Positions 23,345 through 35,877 of a DNA stretch of 64,000 nt are shown piece by piece. The position numbers and the translations under genes are program-made. Numbering within the stretch: position 1 is the first letter of the stretch; every line of letters starts with the position of its first letter. The notes under the pieces are model-generated. The model made no database searches. It was not told the DNA's origin and saw only the letters and a list, made by a program, of their open reading frames with translations. Origin of the DNA: Megalonaias nervosa (taxonomy: Eukaryota; Mollusca; Bivalvia; Unionida; Unionidae); assembly GCA_016617855.1 (NCBI GenBank), contig JAECUM010004980.1, positions 34,876 to 98,875 on the forward strand, in the 5' to 3' direction.

Positions 23345-23638
23345 TGGTGAGATAGTCTTCGGCGTTTTTTATAGGAGATTTGACTCCATCGGTATTATTT
23401 TTTTTTATCATAATATTGTTTCAGCTCTCTGTAGTTTTTACCACCACATTGCAGACAACTGCGTTTCTCCTCTGACCCCAACACCACATTTCAAACATGG
23501 TTTTGGTCCTAGACTCCCCCTGCAAATGCGCTGCATGTGACATCCACAGAATTCATTTACGCAAGCCCTGTTACAAGGAAGTGAAGAACTGATCATGAGC
23601 CACTTACATTTATTCTTTGCTTCAATCATTATATACAT
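23345..23638 (-). pseudogene. Cysteine-rich zinc-binding protein, pseudogene (element C)
   Basis: A cysteine pattern (LPCNRACVNEFCGCHMQR, then GPKPCLKCGVGVRG) matches the copy in element B at 63496-63785. A frameshift after GETQLSAMWW removes the last cysteines. Probably a zinc ribbon; role unknown. Confidence 0.5.
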
Positions 23639-23680
23639 AATTAAACTTTAATTTAAATATATATTTGGCTTAATTATAAT

Positions 23681-26600
23681 ATGGAGGAATTTACGAGATT
23701 ATCTGCAATTAAGCCCTCTAAAGCCAGATTCGATCTCGATAGAATAACCCCTCAATTACCAAGGCGAGCTTTAGTTGATTTGAATAGACTCTGATCAATC
23801 GTATCAGTGAAGCCAAGAGAGAATTTCGCGATGATGGTGCAGCTCATGCCGATGGTGTTATCGATGCTACAATGAATGATAAGTGAGCAGCGACAATTAT
23901 TATCTCGACACTGCACTAAAATATATTTTTCGAATAAAATTTATTGTAGCGACAGACGATGACACATGGATCATCCTTGACAAACGTGATCCTGTTTGCC
24001 TGTCTCATCAGGGTCATAGTGGAGGTATTGTAACGATAAATAAAAATTCAAAACCAAGAATACTGACTAGAAGTGATAGACCTTATTATGAACGAGCATA
24101 TCCTGTAACCGCAGTTGTTTATGCGATATATCAACTGAATGATAAACCTGACGCTGATGAACTTCTACCGATGAAAATTTCTCGTGGTGACTTTTGGCAC
24201 TTGAATTGTGTTGCTGAGCTAGTTACAGTACATTTCACAAATGCGAAAGGAGGAAACGGTTTAACAGACCTAAGACATAAAAAAATAAATGAGTGGCCAG
24301 AAACAGTTAAAGATACTGTAGCGTCTATCAAAGATGTTGCTGAACTGGAAAAAAATTAAGATTTCCAGTAAGAGTGAAGATATTAACAGGAGAGATTTTA
24401 TATGAATCGAAATATAAAAGAAATGGAACTTCGATAGAAATTATTGATCATAATGCACATGCATGGACTTTGGATATAACAATATTTCCACAAAATCGAA
24501 CTGTTAAATTCTATTGCGGCGATATGTTTGATTTTATCAGAAATATCAGTAAGAGTGACCCTGTATCCGTGTGGTTGTTTCAGAGTTCAGAATCTGTGAA
24601 CAGCGATAAAAATCGCTATGATCAGTTTGTACAGCCTAATGGGGGCATTTATTGTACAGAATATCTACACGACGAAATGAAAAATCTTGCGCTGAAATAT
24701 ATGAACACTGATAAAATCAGCGCTGATGGCGGTGATGAAATCACTGTCGAATGATTACTCAGCAATTGTTTTACCGTTCCATCAGTCACTGCACATGCTG
24801 CTCAGAAGAAAAATTCAAGGAAACCAACACGATTGGAATTTCTTGAAGATATCCAATGCAGTTGTATCAAATACGGACACGGCGGATTATGGAATACTAA
24901 ATACGATTATAAAGATGTAATATCAGTTGATATGGTTGCGTGTTATCCTGGAAGTTTTCTTGGATACGGAGAATGTTCGGAGTATTTCAAAAGATTTGGA
25001 CATCCAACACATGAGATGACCAGAGTTGCGATAAATGGACCCTTACCAGATTTTGAATAAACTGGATTTGCATGCATTGATTCATTCGAGTTAGCACAGA
25101 ATCTCCATCCAGTTGTTTATGTTTGGTTTGGGAGACATTTTTCAGAAAAATGTTGGGTTCCAATAGTTTTAGTTAGATATATGATTGATATGGGAATTTT
25201 GGTGTCATCGACATTCAGTGAAGCAATTATATCATATCATCCGCAGAAACAAGTTTGGTTACCACAACAAAAGAAATATTCCGATGATGAAAATCCTGAT
25301 ATAACTGATTATGAAAACAACCTTGCAAAAGATCTCAGCAGAAAATAATTGGTAAATTTGCGCAAGGAGGATCATATGATCACAAATGACACTGTTGTAG
25401 ATTAATCACGGATGATGCTGAACTGGATTTTATAATTGCTGATACAACAGAGAGAGGTACTTTTATAAACCGAGAAAATGTTTATTTATCTGATGTAACT
25501 AAATCAGGTACAATCCTGAGTTATACTGAAGGTGAGTCACCGCAGTTCACTCATTTAAGATCTTCGATGCTTGCGTATGTTTCGATAAATTTATTATCAA
25601 TGATAAACAGATTTTCTGATACCACAGTTAGAGTGGCTACGGATTCATTTTATATCAATAAAAAATACACAGAATCACTAAAACAATTAAAAATTTCCAA
25701 TGACGCGTCTTGGGGTGAATGGAGAATAAAACGAGAACAGATTCTTGATTATTCTGAATCTGATGATTATATTTCTGAGGATAATTATTGTAAAGTAATC
25801 GTTTATTTGAATTATCATTGGCTCCATCTGTGTTTAATCCTATAACCCATCATAAGACTGTTTATCTCAACGGGTGCGGTGGTTCTGGTAAAACAACACA
25901 TGCGATTGAATTATTTCGACAATTAAATAAATCTGCCGATATGATTGTTTTGACACCCACACATAGACTTGCACAAGAAATAAACGAACGTGGAGTTAAT
26001 TCGTGTACATATCACAGTTTCTTTTGATGGAAGGGAGATACGTGGACTCCTGAGCGAATGGGCGACAGACATATTCCTAAGATTATTATTTGGGATGAGA
26101 TCTGTAAGGTATCGTTGGCGGTATTAAAAATATTTCTCAATTGGTTGTTAACGAGAAATACTGCGATTATCATGTGTGGTGATCATGGTCAACATTCACC
26201 TTTTGTTGGATCATCTCCACATGAATGGCTGAAAAAGTTCGTAGATTATCATGAGATAACTGATGATCATAGAGCTATTGATGAACCACTGAAAGAATTA
26301 AAAGATTGATCAGACTGCAGCCAGATAAGATGCAATGTGAGATAATGCGTGAAATAATTCCAGAAACTCTGATGAATGATTTTTGGAATTTATGGAAGCC
26401 TACTGATTTGATAATCGCAGGTCAGAAAGTTCCTGATACATTCGAAGAGAAATTATTTCTGTTACACAAGGAAAGATTTTTGGATCTGCCAGTGCCGCTT
26501 TGTTATCGTTCAGCAGATACACGAAAACAAAATATTAAGGTCGATATTCCAGGAACGAATGAGAAACAAAAATTCGTTCTTAATGACGTTGTTGTTGATG

Positions 26601-27088
26601 TGAATGCCGTTGAGAACGCATTAACAATGGACAAATCGCGGACACTAGGATATGCTATAATGATTCACTCATCACAGAGATTAACTATTTCTGATACAAA
26701 AATATCTGGATTATCAATGATCGAATGGTCAAATTTAGTTTATCTAGCGGTTTCGAGAGTCAGAAAAATATCTCAGCTGAAGAGAGTTGTAATAGATCGC
26801 GTGATGACCAAGGAAATAACTGATATAAACATTAAAGATGTTGTCAAGAAAAAATTAGCTAGTTATCAGCGATCTGACAAAAACAAAAATAAACGTGACT
26901 TTGATCTCGATGTTAATTTTATCATGACACTGAAACAACAACAGAATAATCATTGTGTGAGCTGTAACACAATAATGTCATGGCAGTATCTGAATAATAA
27001 TCCAAAACAATTCATCGTGGATAGAATTAATAGTAATCTCGGTCACACATGTGCAAATGTGATACTGACATGTCTCGAGTGTAATTGA
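23681..27088 (+). pseudogene. Family B-like DNA polymerase - SF1 helicase - HNH fusion, pseudogene (element C)
   Basis: A long coding track begins MEEFTRLSAIKPSKARFDLD. Polymerase-like motifs follow: ISVDMVACYPGSF near 24920 (motif A), RSSMLAYVSINLLSM near 25562 (motif B) and VRVATDSFYINKK near 25632 (motif C). Next is an SF1 helicase: LNGCGGSGKTTHAIELF near 25867 (Walker A), KIIIWDEICK near 26080 (Walker B) and NLVYLAVSRVR near 26735. The end has C-x2-C, IVDRIN and CLECN (26955-27088), an HNH-like zinc module. Stops or frameshifts near 23790, 24357, 24752, 25059, 25348, 25845, 26025 and 26307 break it. It would replicate the element. The B copy starts at 63837. Confidence 0.65.
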
Positions 27089-27126
27089 CATAGGGGTGCT
27101 AGTGTTCTGCTTTTACGGAAGTGAAG

Positions 27127-28037
27127 GCGGCAGTCACTGTGTATCTTCAGGAATTACTTTTAATTGTTTACGTACAAATCCACATTGAGGAGCAATTGAA
27201 TCTAGTCTGTAAATTGCAGGTCTACCCATGGATCTTACCACGCTGGAAATTTTATGTGTGGTTACACCCCAGATTGGATCAGTCGCTATTTTTTTACCCC
27301 CTTGAAGTTCACCTGGTTCATATAAATATCTGACAGTCACATTACCAAATACTAGTTGTTTTAAGAAAGATTCATGTCATATTGGTATGTGTTTTTTCTG
27401 CGATCACGCTGATAGGTTTCACAGAAGTTGCACGAGTAATTTCATTATTTAATGAAGCTATCACACATGGTAGTCTTGCAACCCATTCACAAGATCTTTT
27501 ATCCCTGGACTTAAGGTCAGTGGATATTTTCTTTGCATATTGATATCCAAATAATCTCTCAGCAAGTGTTCGATTAAACTGTGCAATGACTGCCTGATCG
27601 CGATGATATGCAGTATGTCGTCTGATCTTGACATTATGTTTTTTCATCAGAGATGATAGTGCACCAAGAAATTCTTTGCCAGAATCAACCTGTAGTAGCT
27701 GTGGCCATTGCAAGGGCCCTTGTCGATAAATTTGTTCAAATGCAGATGCAACTTCAGCTGCTGTTTTAGTTGATAATGGTTCTGCTTCTTTATATCTACT
27801 TGCAACGTCAACGATAGGTAACGTGTATTTGTATGTGCGTGATACTTCACTGGGAGTGCTGACATCAAAATGTGCATACTGAATATGTTTATGTGGTGGT
27901 AAATAAATTTGCCATATTGCCTGTCGTGCTAACCAATTCGCAGCAACAGAACGTGCGACACCTGCTGCATCAGCAATTTTACCAATTGCTGCTTTACCCC
28001 TCCAATATCCTCCTGGGCTATAATAAACTGATTCCAT
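27127..28037 (-). pseudogene. Retrovirus-type DDE integrase, pseudogene (element C)
   Basis: From the ATG at 28037 the minus strand opens MESVYYSPGGYWRGKAAIGK, with a helix-turn-helix-like N-terminus, then IQYAHFDVSTPSE (first Asp), PIVDVASRY, LLQVDSGKEF (second Asp) and DQAVIAQFNRTLAERLFG. The third catalytic residue, normally Glu before RxNRTL, appears as Ala/Gln. A frameshift at ~27370 separates the C-terminal domain (YLYEPGELQGGKK, 27134-27340). It lies antisense between the polymerase-helicase and the ATPase. This integrase type differs from that of element A. Confidence 0.7.
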
Positions 28038-28151
28038 TATAATTATTATGTATGATTAATTACAAGCCCCTAGCACTAGTTTACCTTTCATTGCAGATTT
28101 TATTAGGAAGTTAGCAAATTTTTCTCTGAGATTTATTTTTTATGGAATTTA

Positions 28152-28500
28152 ATGAGTGAATCAACTTCACATCTTCAATATGTCATTGTTGTAAATCTTT
28201 ACTTTTATATGCAACGTTATGAACGTGACACGCTTGATCAGTCGCATTTATTGGATACTCTCCAGGTCTTGGTTGGTCTCATTTGTAAAGTCAGATATCA
28301 AGTCGGGTTCCAGGACCACAATAATTATATCCAGGGAGGTTATTTTCCCAGTGAAGCAGCGATATCACCACCGCTGACATCCATCAGGCGAGACGAAATA
28401 AATTTGTATTTGCTTGTACCACATTTTATACTCTTGCCTGTAAGCACAGGCTTTTTATTTTTTGTTGTTGTTGTTAATCCACTGGTGGGGATGGATGCTC
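28152..28500 (+). CDS. Unrecognised open frame between integrase and ATPase (element C)
   Basis: The open frame reads MSESTSHLQYVIVV and later YIQGGYFPSEAAISPP, with a hydrophobic run (VSTGFLFFVVVVNPL) near its end. I do not recognise it. It may be a remnant of a membrane protein or chance; the overlap with the ATPase start argues that the last codons are not real. Confidence 0.25.
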
Positions 28501-28548
28501 TGCATCGAACGAAATATAAATTCATATTATTTATTATATTTGTACAAC

Positions 28549-29192
28549 ATGGCTGTCACTGACTTTTCAGTGACACAAAAGCATGAGCCAATCAGGCATC
28601 ATGCAGCGTTACCAAATTCTATCAGAGCAATTATAATAGGTCCATCTGGGTCTGGTAAGATGCAATTATTGCTTAATCTGATAATGAGGTGGCTCAAGTG
28701 GGATAAGTTGTATTTGGTGGCACCATCCGTAGATGATCAGCGATACTACGATGTGCTTAAAGATTTTAATAAAGAAGCAAAGTTGCTGGATGAAGATGAT
28801 GATAATGATATTATTGATTTTATGATGATCTCAACGGATGTATTAATAATCTCATGGTATATGATGATGTGATGCTGGACAAACAATCAAATCCAGCTCA
28901 GATATTTTCCCGATGCAGACACAAAAATACAGACATGTTTTATGTTCTTCAGCGATATACACAAATACCTAAAGTGATCAGAGATAACTGCAATATTTTA
29001 GTTGCGTTTAATGGAGTTGATACACATACTCTGTGAAACATTCATCAGACTTGGTGTTCAGGTGACATGGACATGATTAAATTAAAAAATTTCTTTTCAA
29101 AAGCGCAAGCTACCCCACACGGATTCATCATGATAAATTTACATGATCCTCGGTCGCGATATCGTGTAGGTCTCGGTAAAATTTTTGACTGA
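28549..29192 (+). pseudogene. A32/FtsK-HerA-type packaging ATPase, pseudogene (element C)
   Basis: The ATG at 28549 opens MAVTDFSVTQKHEPIRHH. IIIGPSGSGKMQLLLNL is a Walker A with Met in place of the usual Thr/Ser after Lys. A frameshift near 28850 precedes NLMVYDDVML (Walker B), then FSRCRHKNTDMFYVLQRY. A stop at 29036 precedes a C-terminal block (GFIMINLHDPRSRYR) ending at 29192. It would pump DNA into the capsid in an active relative. In C it is the last gene before the right end, unlike in A. Confidence 0.65.
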
Positions 29193-29200
29193 GAAACACA

Positions 29201-29445
29201 TCAGCAGGGAGGGTGATGACAATGAGTGAGTGAGCGGCACATAAACAAACACGCCATAATGATGAAAACATAAATGTCAAAAAATAAAGTAACAAAAATA
29301 AGCTAACCCAAATAGGAAAGTTCGGGTTGGTTAGAGATTTCGGTTTTGACGTTATTGATGTTTGTATTTTTGTCTCTGTAGGAAACTTTAGTTTTCAGCA
29401 TAATCTCTAATTGAAAATTTTGTAGGATTCGCCCTCCCTGCTGCT
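29201..29445. repeat. Terminal palindrome at the right end of element C
   Basis: TCAGCAGGGAGGGTGA (29201-29216) is the inverted partner of TCGCCCTCCCTGCTGCT (29429-29445), leaving a ~210 bp loop. The outer arm ends the element. The same motif, AGCAGCAGAGAGGGTGA, opens element B. Confidence 0.6.
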
Positions 29446-29480
29446 ATTACATATAATCCCTCTAATCTAGTCACACTGGT

Positions 29481-29735
29481 TGTTGTTGTTGTTGTTGTAG
29501 GGCTTAACGCCATTTTTCAGCACACAATAGGCTATACATGGCGGCCAGTATTAATGGTGGAGGAAGAAACCAGGAAATACCCGGAAAGAACCACCGACCC
29601 ACGAGAAGCTACTGGCAAGCTTTCTCACATATCCACATTCACCGAATCCGAGACTCGAACCCAAGCAGACAGAGGTGAGATGGCAGTGATCCGTAACAGA
29701 GAGCACTTTAGACCACTGGGCCACTCGGGGCCCCT
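29481..29735 (-). mobile_element. tRNA-derived SINE, family B, copy 1, with perfect 11-bp TSD
   Basis: On the minus strand the head carries GAGTGGCCCAGTGGTCTAAA (A box) and GGGTTCGAGTCTCGG (B box). The tail ends TGGCGTTAAGCC then a CAA repeat. The target duplication GTCACACTGGT is perfect at 29470-29480 and 29736-29746. The open frame on the plus strand is part of the SINE, not a gene. Confidence 0.9.
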
Positions 29736-30339
29736 GTCACACTGGTGTAAAGGGTAATTAAATTATGTCATATTCTGATTGGAATCAGGCATCATAGGCA
29801 AGGCCTAAAAATTCCCACTTTCATACAAAGGGTAAGGTATAATTAGGAATGAAGGTGCTGGTAAAAGCAGATAAAGTTGCCCTGCAGTCACCCATTTCCA
29901 AATAAAAGATTCCATATGATAACTTCAAAGATGATATAAGCTGTCTGTCATAAACTCCACAAGCAAGCATTAATACATCAAACCCATCAATGGAGCTCCA
30001 GTGTTCACTGACATTAATGTTGACTGTATTGACTTCCACTGTTTGAGACAAATTCATGTGACAAATTTAACTTCTTTGAGCACCAAAACATTTCTTGCAT
30101 AATAGTGTATAACACAAGTTTATGCATATGTGCACCACAAATGTCTTGTGGATAATACTGCAAAGAAGTCATGTATTGTGCACACTTAATTCCAAAATTT
30201 AGACATCCATGTCAGTCACAAACAAATGATAATATATTTTTAGACTGAAGCTAAAATTATGTTTCAACATTGTCAATTTTGATGTGGGGTTTATCACACA
30301 GGTGGACAGGATATGTAAAACACCAGGAAAACCATACTA

Positions 30340-30340
<1 letters not shown>

Positions 30341-30388
<48 letters not shown>

Positions 30389-30633
30389 TGTGTGTGTGTG
30401 TGATTTGGATTTTTAACGTAGCTTTAACAATTTTTCAGTCATATCACTATGATATCTACAGTGTGGCAGTTTATAGTGATGTCTAGCACTGAGGCATCAT
30501 GCTGCAGACATGTAGCATGATGCCCCGCCCAGTCACATTATCCTGACACCAACCTCTTAATGCTGAGTGCCTAGCAAGGCAACTTTTAGTACCATTTTAA
30601 TAAGTCTTTGGTATGACTCAGCTGGGGATCAAA
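30341..30633 (-). mobile_element. tRNA-derived SINE, family A, copy 3, 5'-truncated, with long TG/CA tail
   Basis: A ~60 bp TG run (30341-30401, CA on the SINE strand) is the tail. The body is the complement of the family A body (TAATGTGACTGGGCGGGGCA). It breaks off in the B-box region. Confidence 0.8.
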
Positions 30634-31073
30634 TGTCATTCTTTGCAAATCCATGAAAATTGATACCCACAAAAGAAAAAGATTTCATTGTAGCAGAGAG
30701 AGAAAGTGTAAAGCTTGACCAAATTAAGTTTCTTATAAAAAAAAAATCATTAAAAGTAATTTAACATTAATTAAATGCTGGGTAAGAGTTTAATTTTTGC
30801 AACCCCATTAGGAAAATGGAAATTGGTTTCATTTAAGACATGATGAGTAACCATTCCTAAAATGATATCATTGATGCCACTCTTCAATCTGCACTTATCT
30901 CAAACAGTGATAGTGTCTCTTGACTTTCAGGAGTTTTTTCATAGAATCTGAGAAGATCCTATATCCAGATGGTGATAGTATTGATATAAAAAACCAATTA
31001 AGTCTACTAATTATCTAATGGACATACATAAAGACTGAATGATGTAATTTGACACTGTGATAACAAGTAGATG

Positions 31074-31321
31074 TTGTTGTTGTTGTAGTAGTAGTAGGGT
31101 TTAACGCCATTTTTCAGCACAAGATAGGCAATATATGGCGGCCAGTATAACTGCTGGAGGAAGAACCCTGGAAAATCCCGGGAAGAACCACCAACCCACG
31201 AGACAGCTTTCTCATGTACCTACGTTAACCGATCCTGAGACTTGAACCCACGCAGGCACAGGTGAGATGGCAGTGATCTGGAACGGTGGGCGCTTTAGAC
31301 CACATGGCCACTCAGGGCCCC
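31074..31321 (-). mobile_element. tRNA-derived SINE, family B, copy 2, with perfect 16-bp TSD
   Basis: Same structure and orientation as 29481-29735. The duplication TGATAACAAGTAGATG is perfect at 31058-31073 and 31322-31337. Confidence 0.9.
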
Positions 31322-31834
31322 TGATAACAAGTAGATGGATATTAGCCCTGTCATAGAATTCCAACATGAAGAATATAAAACTTGGATACCAGTGGGCTTA
31401 TACAGCATTTTCAAAATATATGAACTTCAAATTGAACTAAATCCTTAATCTTTAACAAATTCTATCTTAGATAAATATAATGAAATGCTTTTTTCATACT
31501 CTGAGAGAACATAATATAAATGAAATTATTAATCTTCACTGTAATTTTTTGACAAATTTGAAATTCAGCTTTTACCTTATTTTTAATTTAGCAGAGAAAG
31601 GTCACAATGTTCAAAAGTTTGAATAAGTGTCTTATTAAAGATATTTTGTAAAATACAGAGATGAAAAAGACTTTATACAAGATGTAATGTAAGAGAAGAT
31701 GAAAAACATTTTTCATAATGCACAAAAGTTGAGGGGTCAATATCCAAGTAATCCTTTCACACAAAAGTTGTCATTAAACAAATATTATTGCATAAATAGT
31801 ATCTGAGTTTTACAGCACTTCAATACAACAATGG

Positions 31835-32090
31835 GACTGCTCCAGTGGTCTTAGTGGTTAGAATGTTTGCCTTGGATGCATGAGGTCACGGGTTCAAACC
31901 CTGGCCAAGTCATACCAAAGACTTATAAAAATGGTACAAACAGCTGCCTCGACATCATTCTACATGGCTGCGGGATGATGCTCCAGTGCTAGACATCACT
32001 ATAAACTGCCACACTGCAGCCATCATTGTGATATGACTGAAAAACTGTTAAAGCTACATTAAAAATCCAAACACACACACACACACACAC
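31835..32090 (+). mobile_element. tRNA-derived SINE, family A, copy 4
   Basis: Head ACTGCTCCAGTGGTCTTAG, B box GGGTTCAAACCC, a shortened body and an 18-20 nt CA tail. TACAACA occurs near both flanks and may be a remnant duplication. Confidence 0.8.
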
Positions 32091-35000
32091 TGTACAACAG
32101 TAACTATATGGTGTACTGAATGAATAAGTTAAAAACCTCACTGATATATAAATAAATGACTATCAAAATTTACATTGATTCTTGTAGGAATGATTATGAT
32201 ATTAAACAGATGGGGTATTTTTTCCTAAGACTACTGACCAAGGGCTAGTAGTAACCAAAATGTCTGTCTTTCTCAATTCACACAATAGCTATGTCACTCA
32301 TGTACTTGGCAACTTACCTGGAAAAATTATTGCTGATGTCATTTTTTGTCATAATTATGATTGAATCTATAGATAGTGAAGTAAATTACAGAATGAAAGA
32401 GATGGGTTTTTTTCAACACATCAGGTATGCTTAACATTTTTTCTTCTTTTACCCTTAGTAAACTTTCGGACATTACATTAAATAATGCTGTAAAATAGGG
32501 TTATCACTGTCTTTTGTAAACGTGTTTAGAAGTCAGTATTTCAACAGGAAATATAAATATTTATTTATTTATTTATTTAGGTAACATATATATTACAAAA
32601 TGATATATTTCCATTTATTATGAGTAAGTGTTGCACCTTGGCTGAATTGTCATAGGAACACGGTTTGTACCTTTATAAAAATTTGATGCAGGTTCTTGGG
32701 GGGGGTACAAACAAACATGAGCGAGAATGAAAATTATAGATGTGTGTCTCTGAAAACATCTGCAATGGATACCAAACAAACTGAATTAAACTGAAACTGA
32801 AAGAATCAATTACACTTAAAGATAATTACATCTTTGAGAACTTCACTCCAAACATTGTTAAGTCTCTATCCGGACAACTGGCAGACCCAGTACAGCCTTT
32901 AACATGACACTAGCATTCACTGCCCGGTGTACAAGATAGAAGGTTCCGAATGTTTTTAGTTCGGCGTGCACGAGCTGACAGATGTTGTTATTCAAATGAT
33001 GTCTGTCCACCGTGCGCGAGATGACAGATGTTTTTATTATAGCCGAATAGGTGTTCCTTGGAGAAGACTTACTTAAAGATGTCTGCGCCATCAACTAACC
33101 TTTGAAAATGTCCTACAGAAGTGTCCATGAATCGTTTGTCAGTGAGCTAGTCCTACAACGTAAGACACATCACCCGATATTTTTGTTCTGGAGGGTGACG
33201 GATTTTACAGCCTAAGTAACGGCGCTGGGTAGCGTGTTTTGATGTCGACTAAAAGTGTAACGAAAGTCAAATTTTCAGAAATATCACACACAACTGGCAA
33301 CCAATAACGACACTTTTCAATAAAGTAAAGTTATAATGTTTTTGCCAGACTTTACTTACCCTGATGTCTTTTTTTAAAGAAGGATTTTAGGAGTTCTGTT
33401 TATGAAGTGACAGTCAACCAAGCGCATTTGAATGGCTGTCAAATTCGACCGGTCTTGGTAAACACTGCTAAGAACTACAAAGAGGCACAAAGTGCTAGAA
33501 ATTGGGTACTAAGAACCTTGTAAAGCATTAAATTACAGAAGAAAATATAAATGTTACTAAAATAAATCGATAAATATTGTTAACACGGGCAGTAACAGAA
33601 ACAAACGTATTTTGAGTATTGGGAAAGACAACTCTTGTGTTTACTTCGTTTTAGTGCTAGGTGTATAAAAACATCAAACGTAAGAAAAACAAAGGAACAG
33701 AAAGAAAAATAAAACGAAAAAAAACAAACAAAAGAACCACTAAAAACACCAACAAAAATAAACGAATAAAAAAGCAGGAAAAGAAACAGGTATGAAATAG
33801 AAGTAAGGAAGAAAATTAAAATATATTTCAGATACAACTGGAAATAAAACAATTATAAAACTACTTTTTTTCAAAATGTGTTCAAAGAGTTTTAATTTGG
33901 CAATACTATTTCCATTTTTGTAGCACAATCTGTTTCCTTTCTTCCTATCTCTGCATTATGTTACTGTCTTTACAAATAAAGATCATGTATCTACTGTCTG
34001 ACAGCATTTAGAACTACTAAGAAACACTAAGAGCTCCAGAAAGCAATATGTATAAACTTCTCCAGAACACAGGCATCGTGGTGACTGGCTCGCATTTCAG
34101 ACCAATTTCCATGTCTATTTTCTTCATCACTGATCAGAACGAAAAAAAAACAAACAAACATCCTTTCTACCGTATGGTACTGATTCAGAGGTGTTATATT
34201 ACTGTTAAGAATATTATATAGTATGCATCGTGTCAATATTTTTTAATAACAAGAGAATTTAGTTGCTGCTAAATACCATAAGAATCACTATGATATTTAT
34301 GAGATCATGTTTCAAGACAATCTGTGCAAGATTAATGTTGATTTTAACCCATATATTAACCAGTAATGTAAAGTTCATCAGCAGTCATAGAGCTAGGGTT
34401 GCTATTTAAAGTGGAAGGTTCTGCGTTCATTTTACTGTTTTGCTATATATATTCCGCCAGGTTTCACCCATGTCTTCAGGTCTGGCATTTTAGCAATAGC
34501 ATGCATATTTGCTTTCAGTTTCAATTTACTTTTGAATTAAAAGTGTTCGGTCAACTACCTCAGTTAATTAAAATATAAGGGATAAAGTAGTTTAGTCACT
34601 CCTGCTTCAATTTAAAATATTAATGCCTTTTGAATGAAATCAACAAAGTAAAGATTCTAGATAAGCACTTTTCGCACCTGTCCTTGTTTCAGTTTTCGAA
34701 GCAAAAATATATTTACCTTTATGCAAATTAAGATAATGGAAACATTTTATATATTTTACTTGTTTTAAATTAATAGAAATGTCGGAATTCTCAACAAAGC
34801 GTATAAATGTGTATGTGTGGCGAGACCGATTTATGATTTTGCAGCCCCCAGGCGCTATCCGAGTTGAAGCACCCCACCCCACCCCCGTTCAAAATAAAGC
34901 CTTAAAGCCAGACCCTTTAAAGACCGTTACTCTCTTAAATAATATAAAAACTGTAACTAGTGTTTTTATATGCCAAAAAAAATAAATAAATTAAAAAAAA

Positions 35001-35103
35001 AATACATTTTAAAAAATCCAGATTTTCATACTTTTAAATCTGCCGCTGCTTGGATTTCTTTCTGCTCTAGGCAGGCAGCTGCATTGTCTGTTTAATAGGT
35101 AAC

Positions 35104-35106
<3 letters not shown>

Positions 35107-35158
<52 letters not shown>

Positions 35159-35163
35159 TGTGT
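35107..35163. repeat. Compound microsatellite (TG)n(AG)n
   Basis: A TG run of about 15 units is followed by about 10 GA units. No tRNA-like SINE body is seen next to it. Confidence 0.9.
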
Positions 35164-35679
35164 GTTTGTGTTTGTCGAGCTATAATAGAAGTCGATGAAT
35201 AAACATAATTTTACTAACTTGTTGAAGGTAATGGCTAAGCCATACTTCTTTAGCTGTCTATATCAAAATGGTTATCAAATCACTTCACTATATTCATCGA
35301 CGTTATCGAATTTATACTTACCAAATAGAAGATATGAAAAGAACTTGGTATACTGGTTTAGATTTTCAGCATCTTGATTTATCTCTTTAATAACATCAAT
35401 ATATTCTATATGACGTTGGATGGAACACAGGAGCTTGTATTATTGCTTACAATTTACCTGTCATACATGTACTATGAAATAACTACAAATGAGGACACTT
35501 AGCTCCTTTCTCGTGCAACCTATTTAAGAATAAACGCTGATATTTCAAGCTACATTTCGCGTAGAGTAATAAATTTGGTACCGATGTTTAGCTTAGGCAT
35601 TCGACTTTGTATGCGTATCCAAAGTTTGGCTTACTATCATACCTTTAAGGAATGCAAGACCATTTTCCCACGCTACTGC

Positions 35680-35877
35680 TCGACATGGCCCTGATGACGC
35701 CCGCATAATATGCAAGAACAACGTGCTGAATGGAATACTACCTTCTCTTTGGCCAACTGAAAATAAGTTATAAATAAATGCAAAACATCAATTTTTTTTT
35801 TACCCAATGAGAGGACAGTATTCCATTCAGCGGGATTTCACTTGCATATTAAGTGGGCGCAATCAGGGCCATGTTGC
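35680..35877. mobile_element. Palindromic MITE with ~75-bp arms
   Basis: The left arm contains GACATGGCCCTGATGACGCC, TATGCAAG and GCTGAATGGAATACT. The right arm carries the complement in reverse order (AGTATTCCATTCAGC, CTTGCATATTAAG, GGGCGCAATCAGGGCCATGT). The spacer is ~45 bp and AT-rich. No coding capacity. Confidence 0.75.

Larger units (their letters stand above)
14830..29445 (+). mobile_element. Element C: decayed Polinton/Maverick, left end missing
   Basis: Remnants of major capsid, core protein, protease, fibre, membrane protein, minor capsid, HNH, zinc protein, polymerase-helicase, integrase and packaging ATPase occur in the same order and strands as in element B where both are visible. 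Homology to B starts inside the pVI-like gene near 14830. The left end and scaffold-like gene are therefore absent. The right end is CCCTCCCTGCTGCT at 29445, the complement of the AGCAGCAGAGAGGG start of element B. It is riddled with stops and indels, and a SINE and a ~0.9 kb insertion interrupt it. Confidence 0.8.

Noticed and set aside
29554..29757. 67-codon plus-strand open frame
   Set aside because: It is the antisense of SINE family B copy 1.
32858..33094. 78-codon minus-strand open frame in a CG-richer block
   Set aside because: No domain and an internal near-duplication; a promoter-type region seems as likely, and neither can be shown.
33580..33852. Phe-rich minus-strand open frame
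   Set aside because: Produced by an A-rich plus strand (AAAACAAAC/GAAAAA runs); composition artefact.
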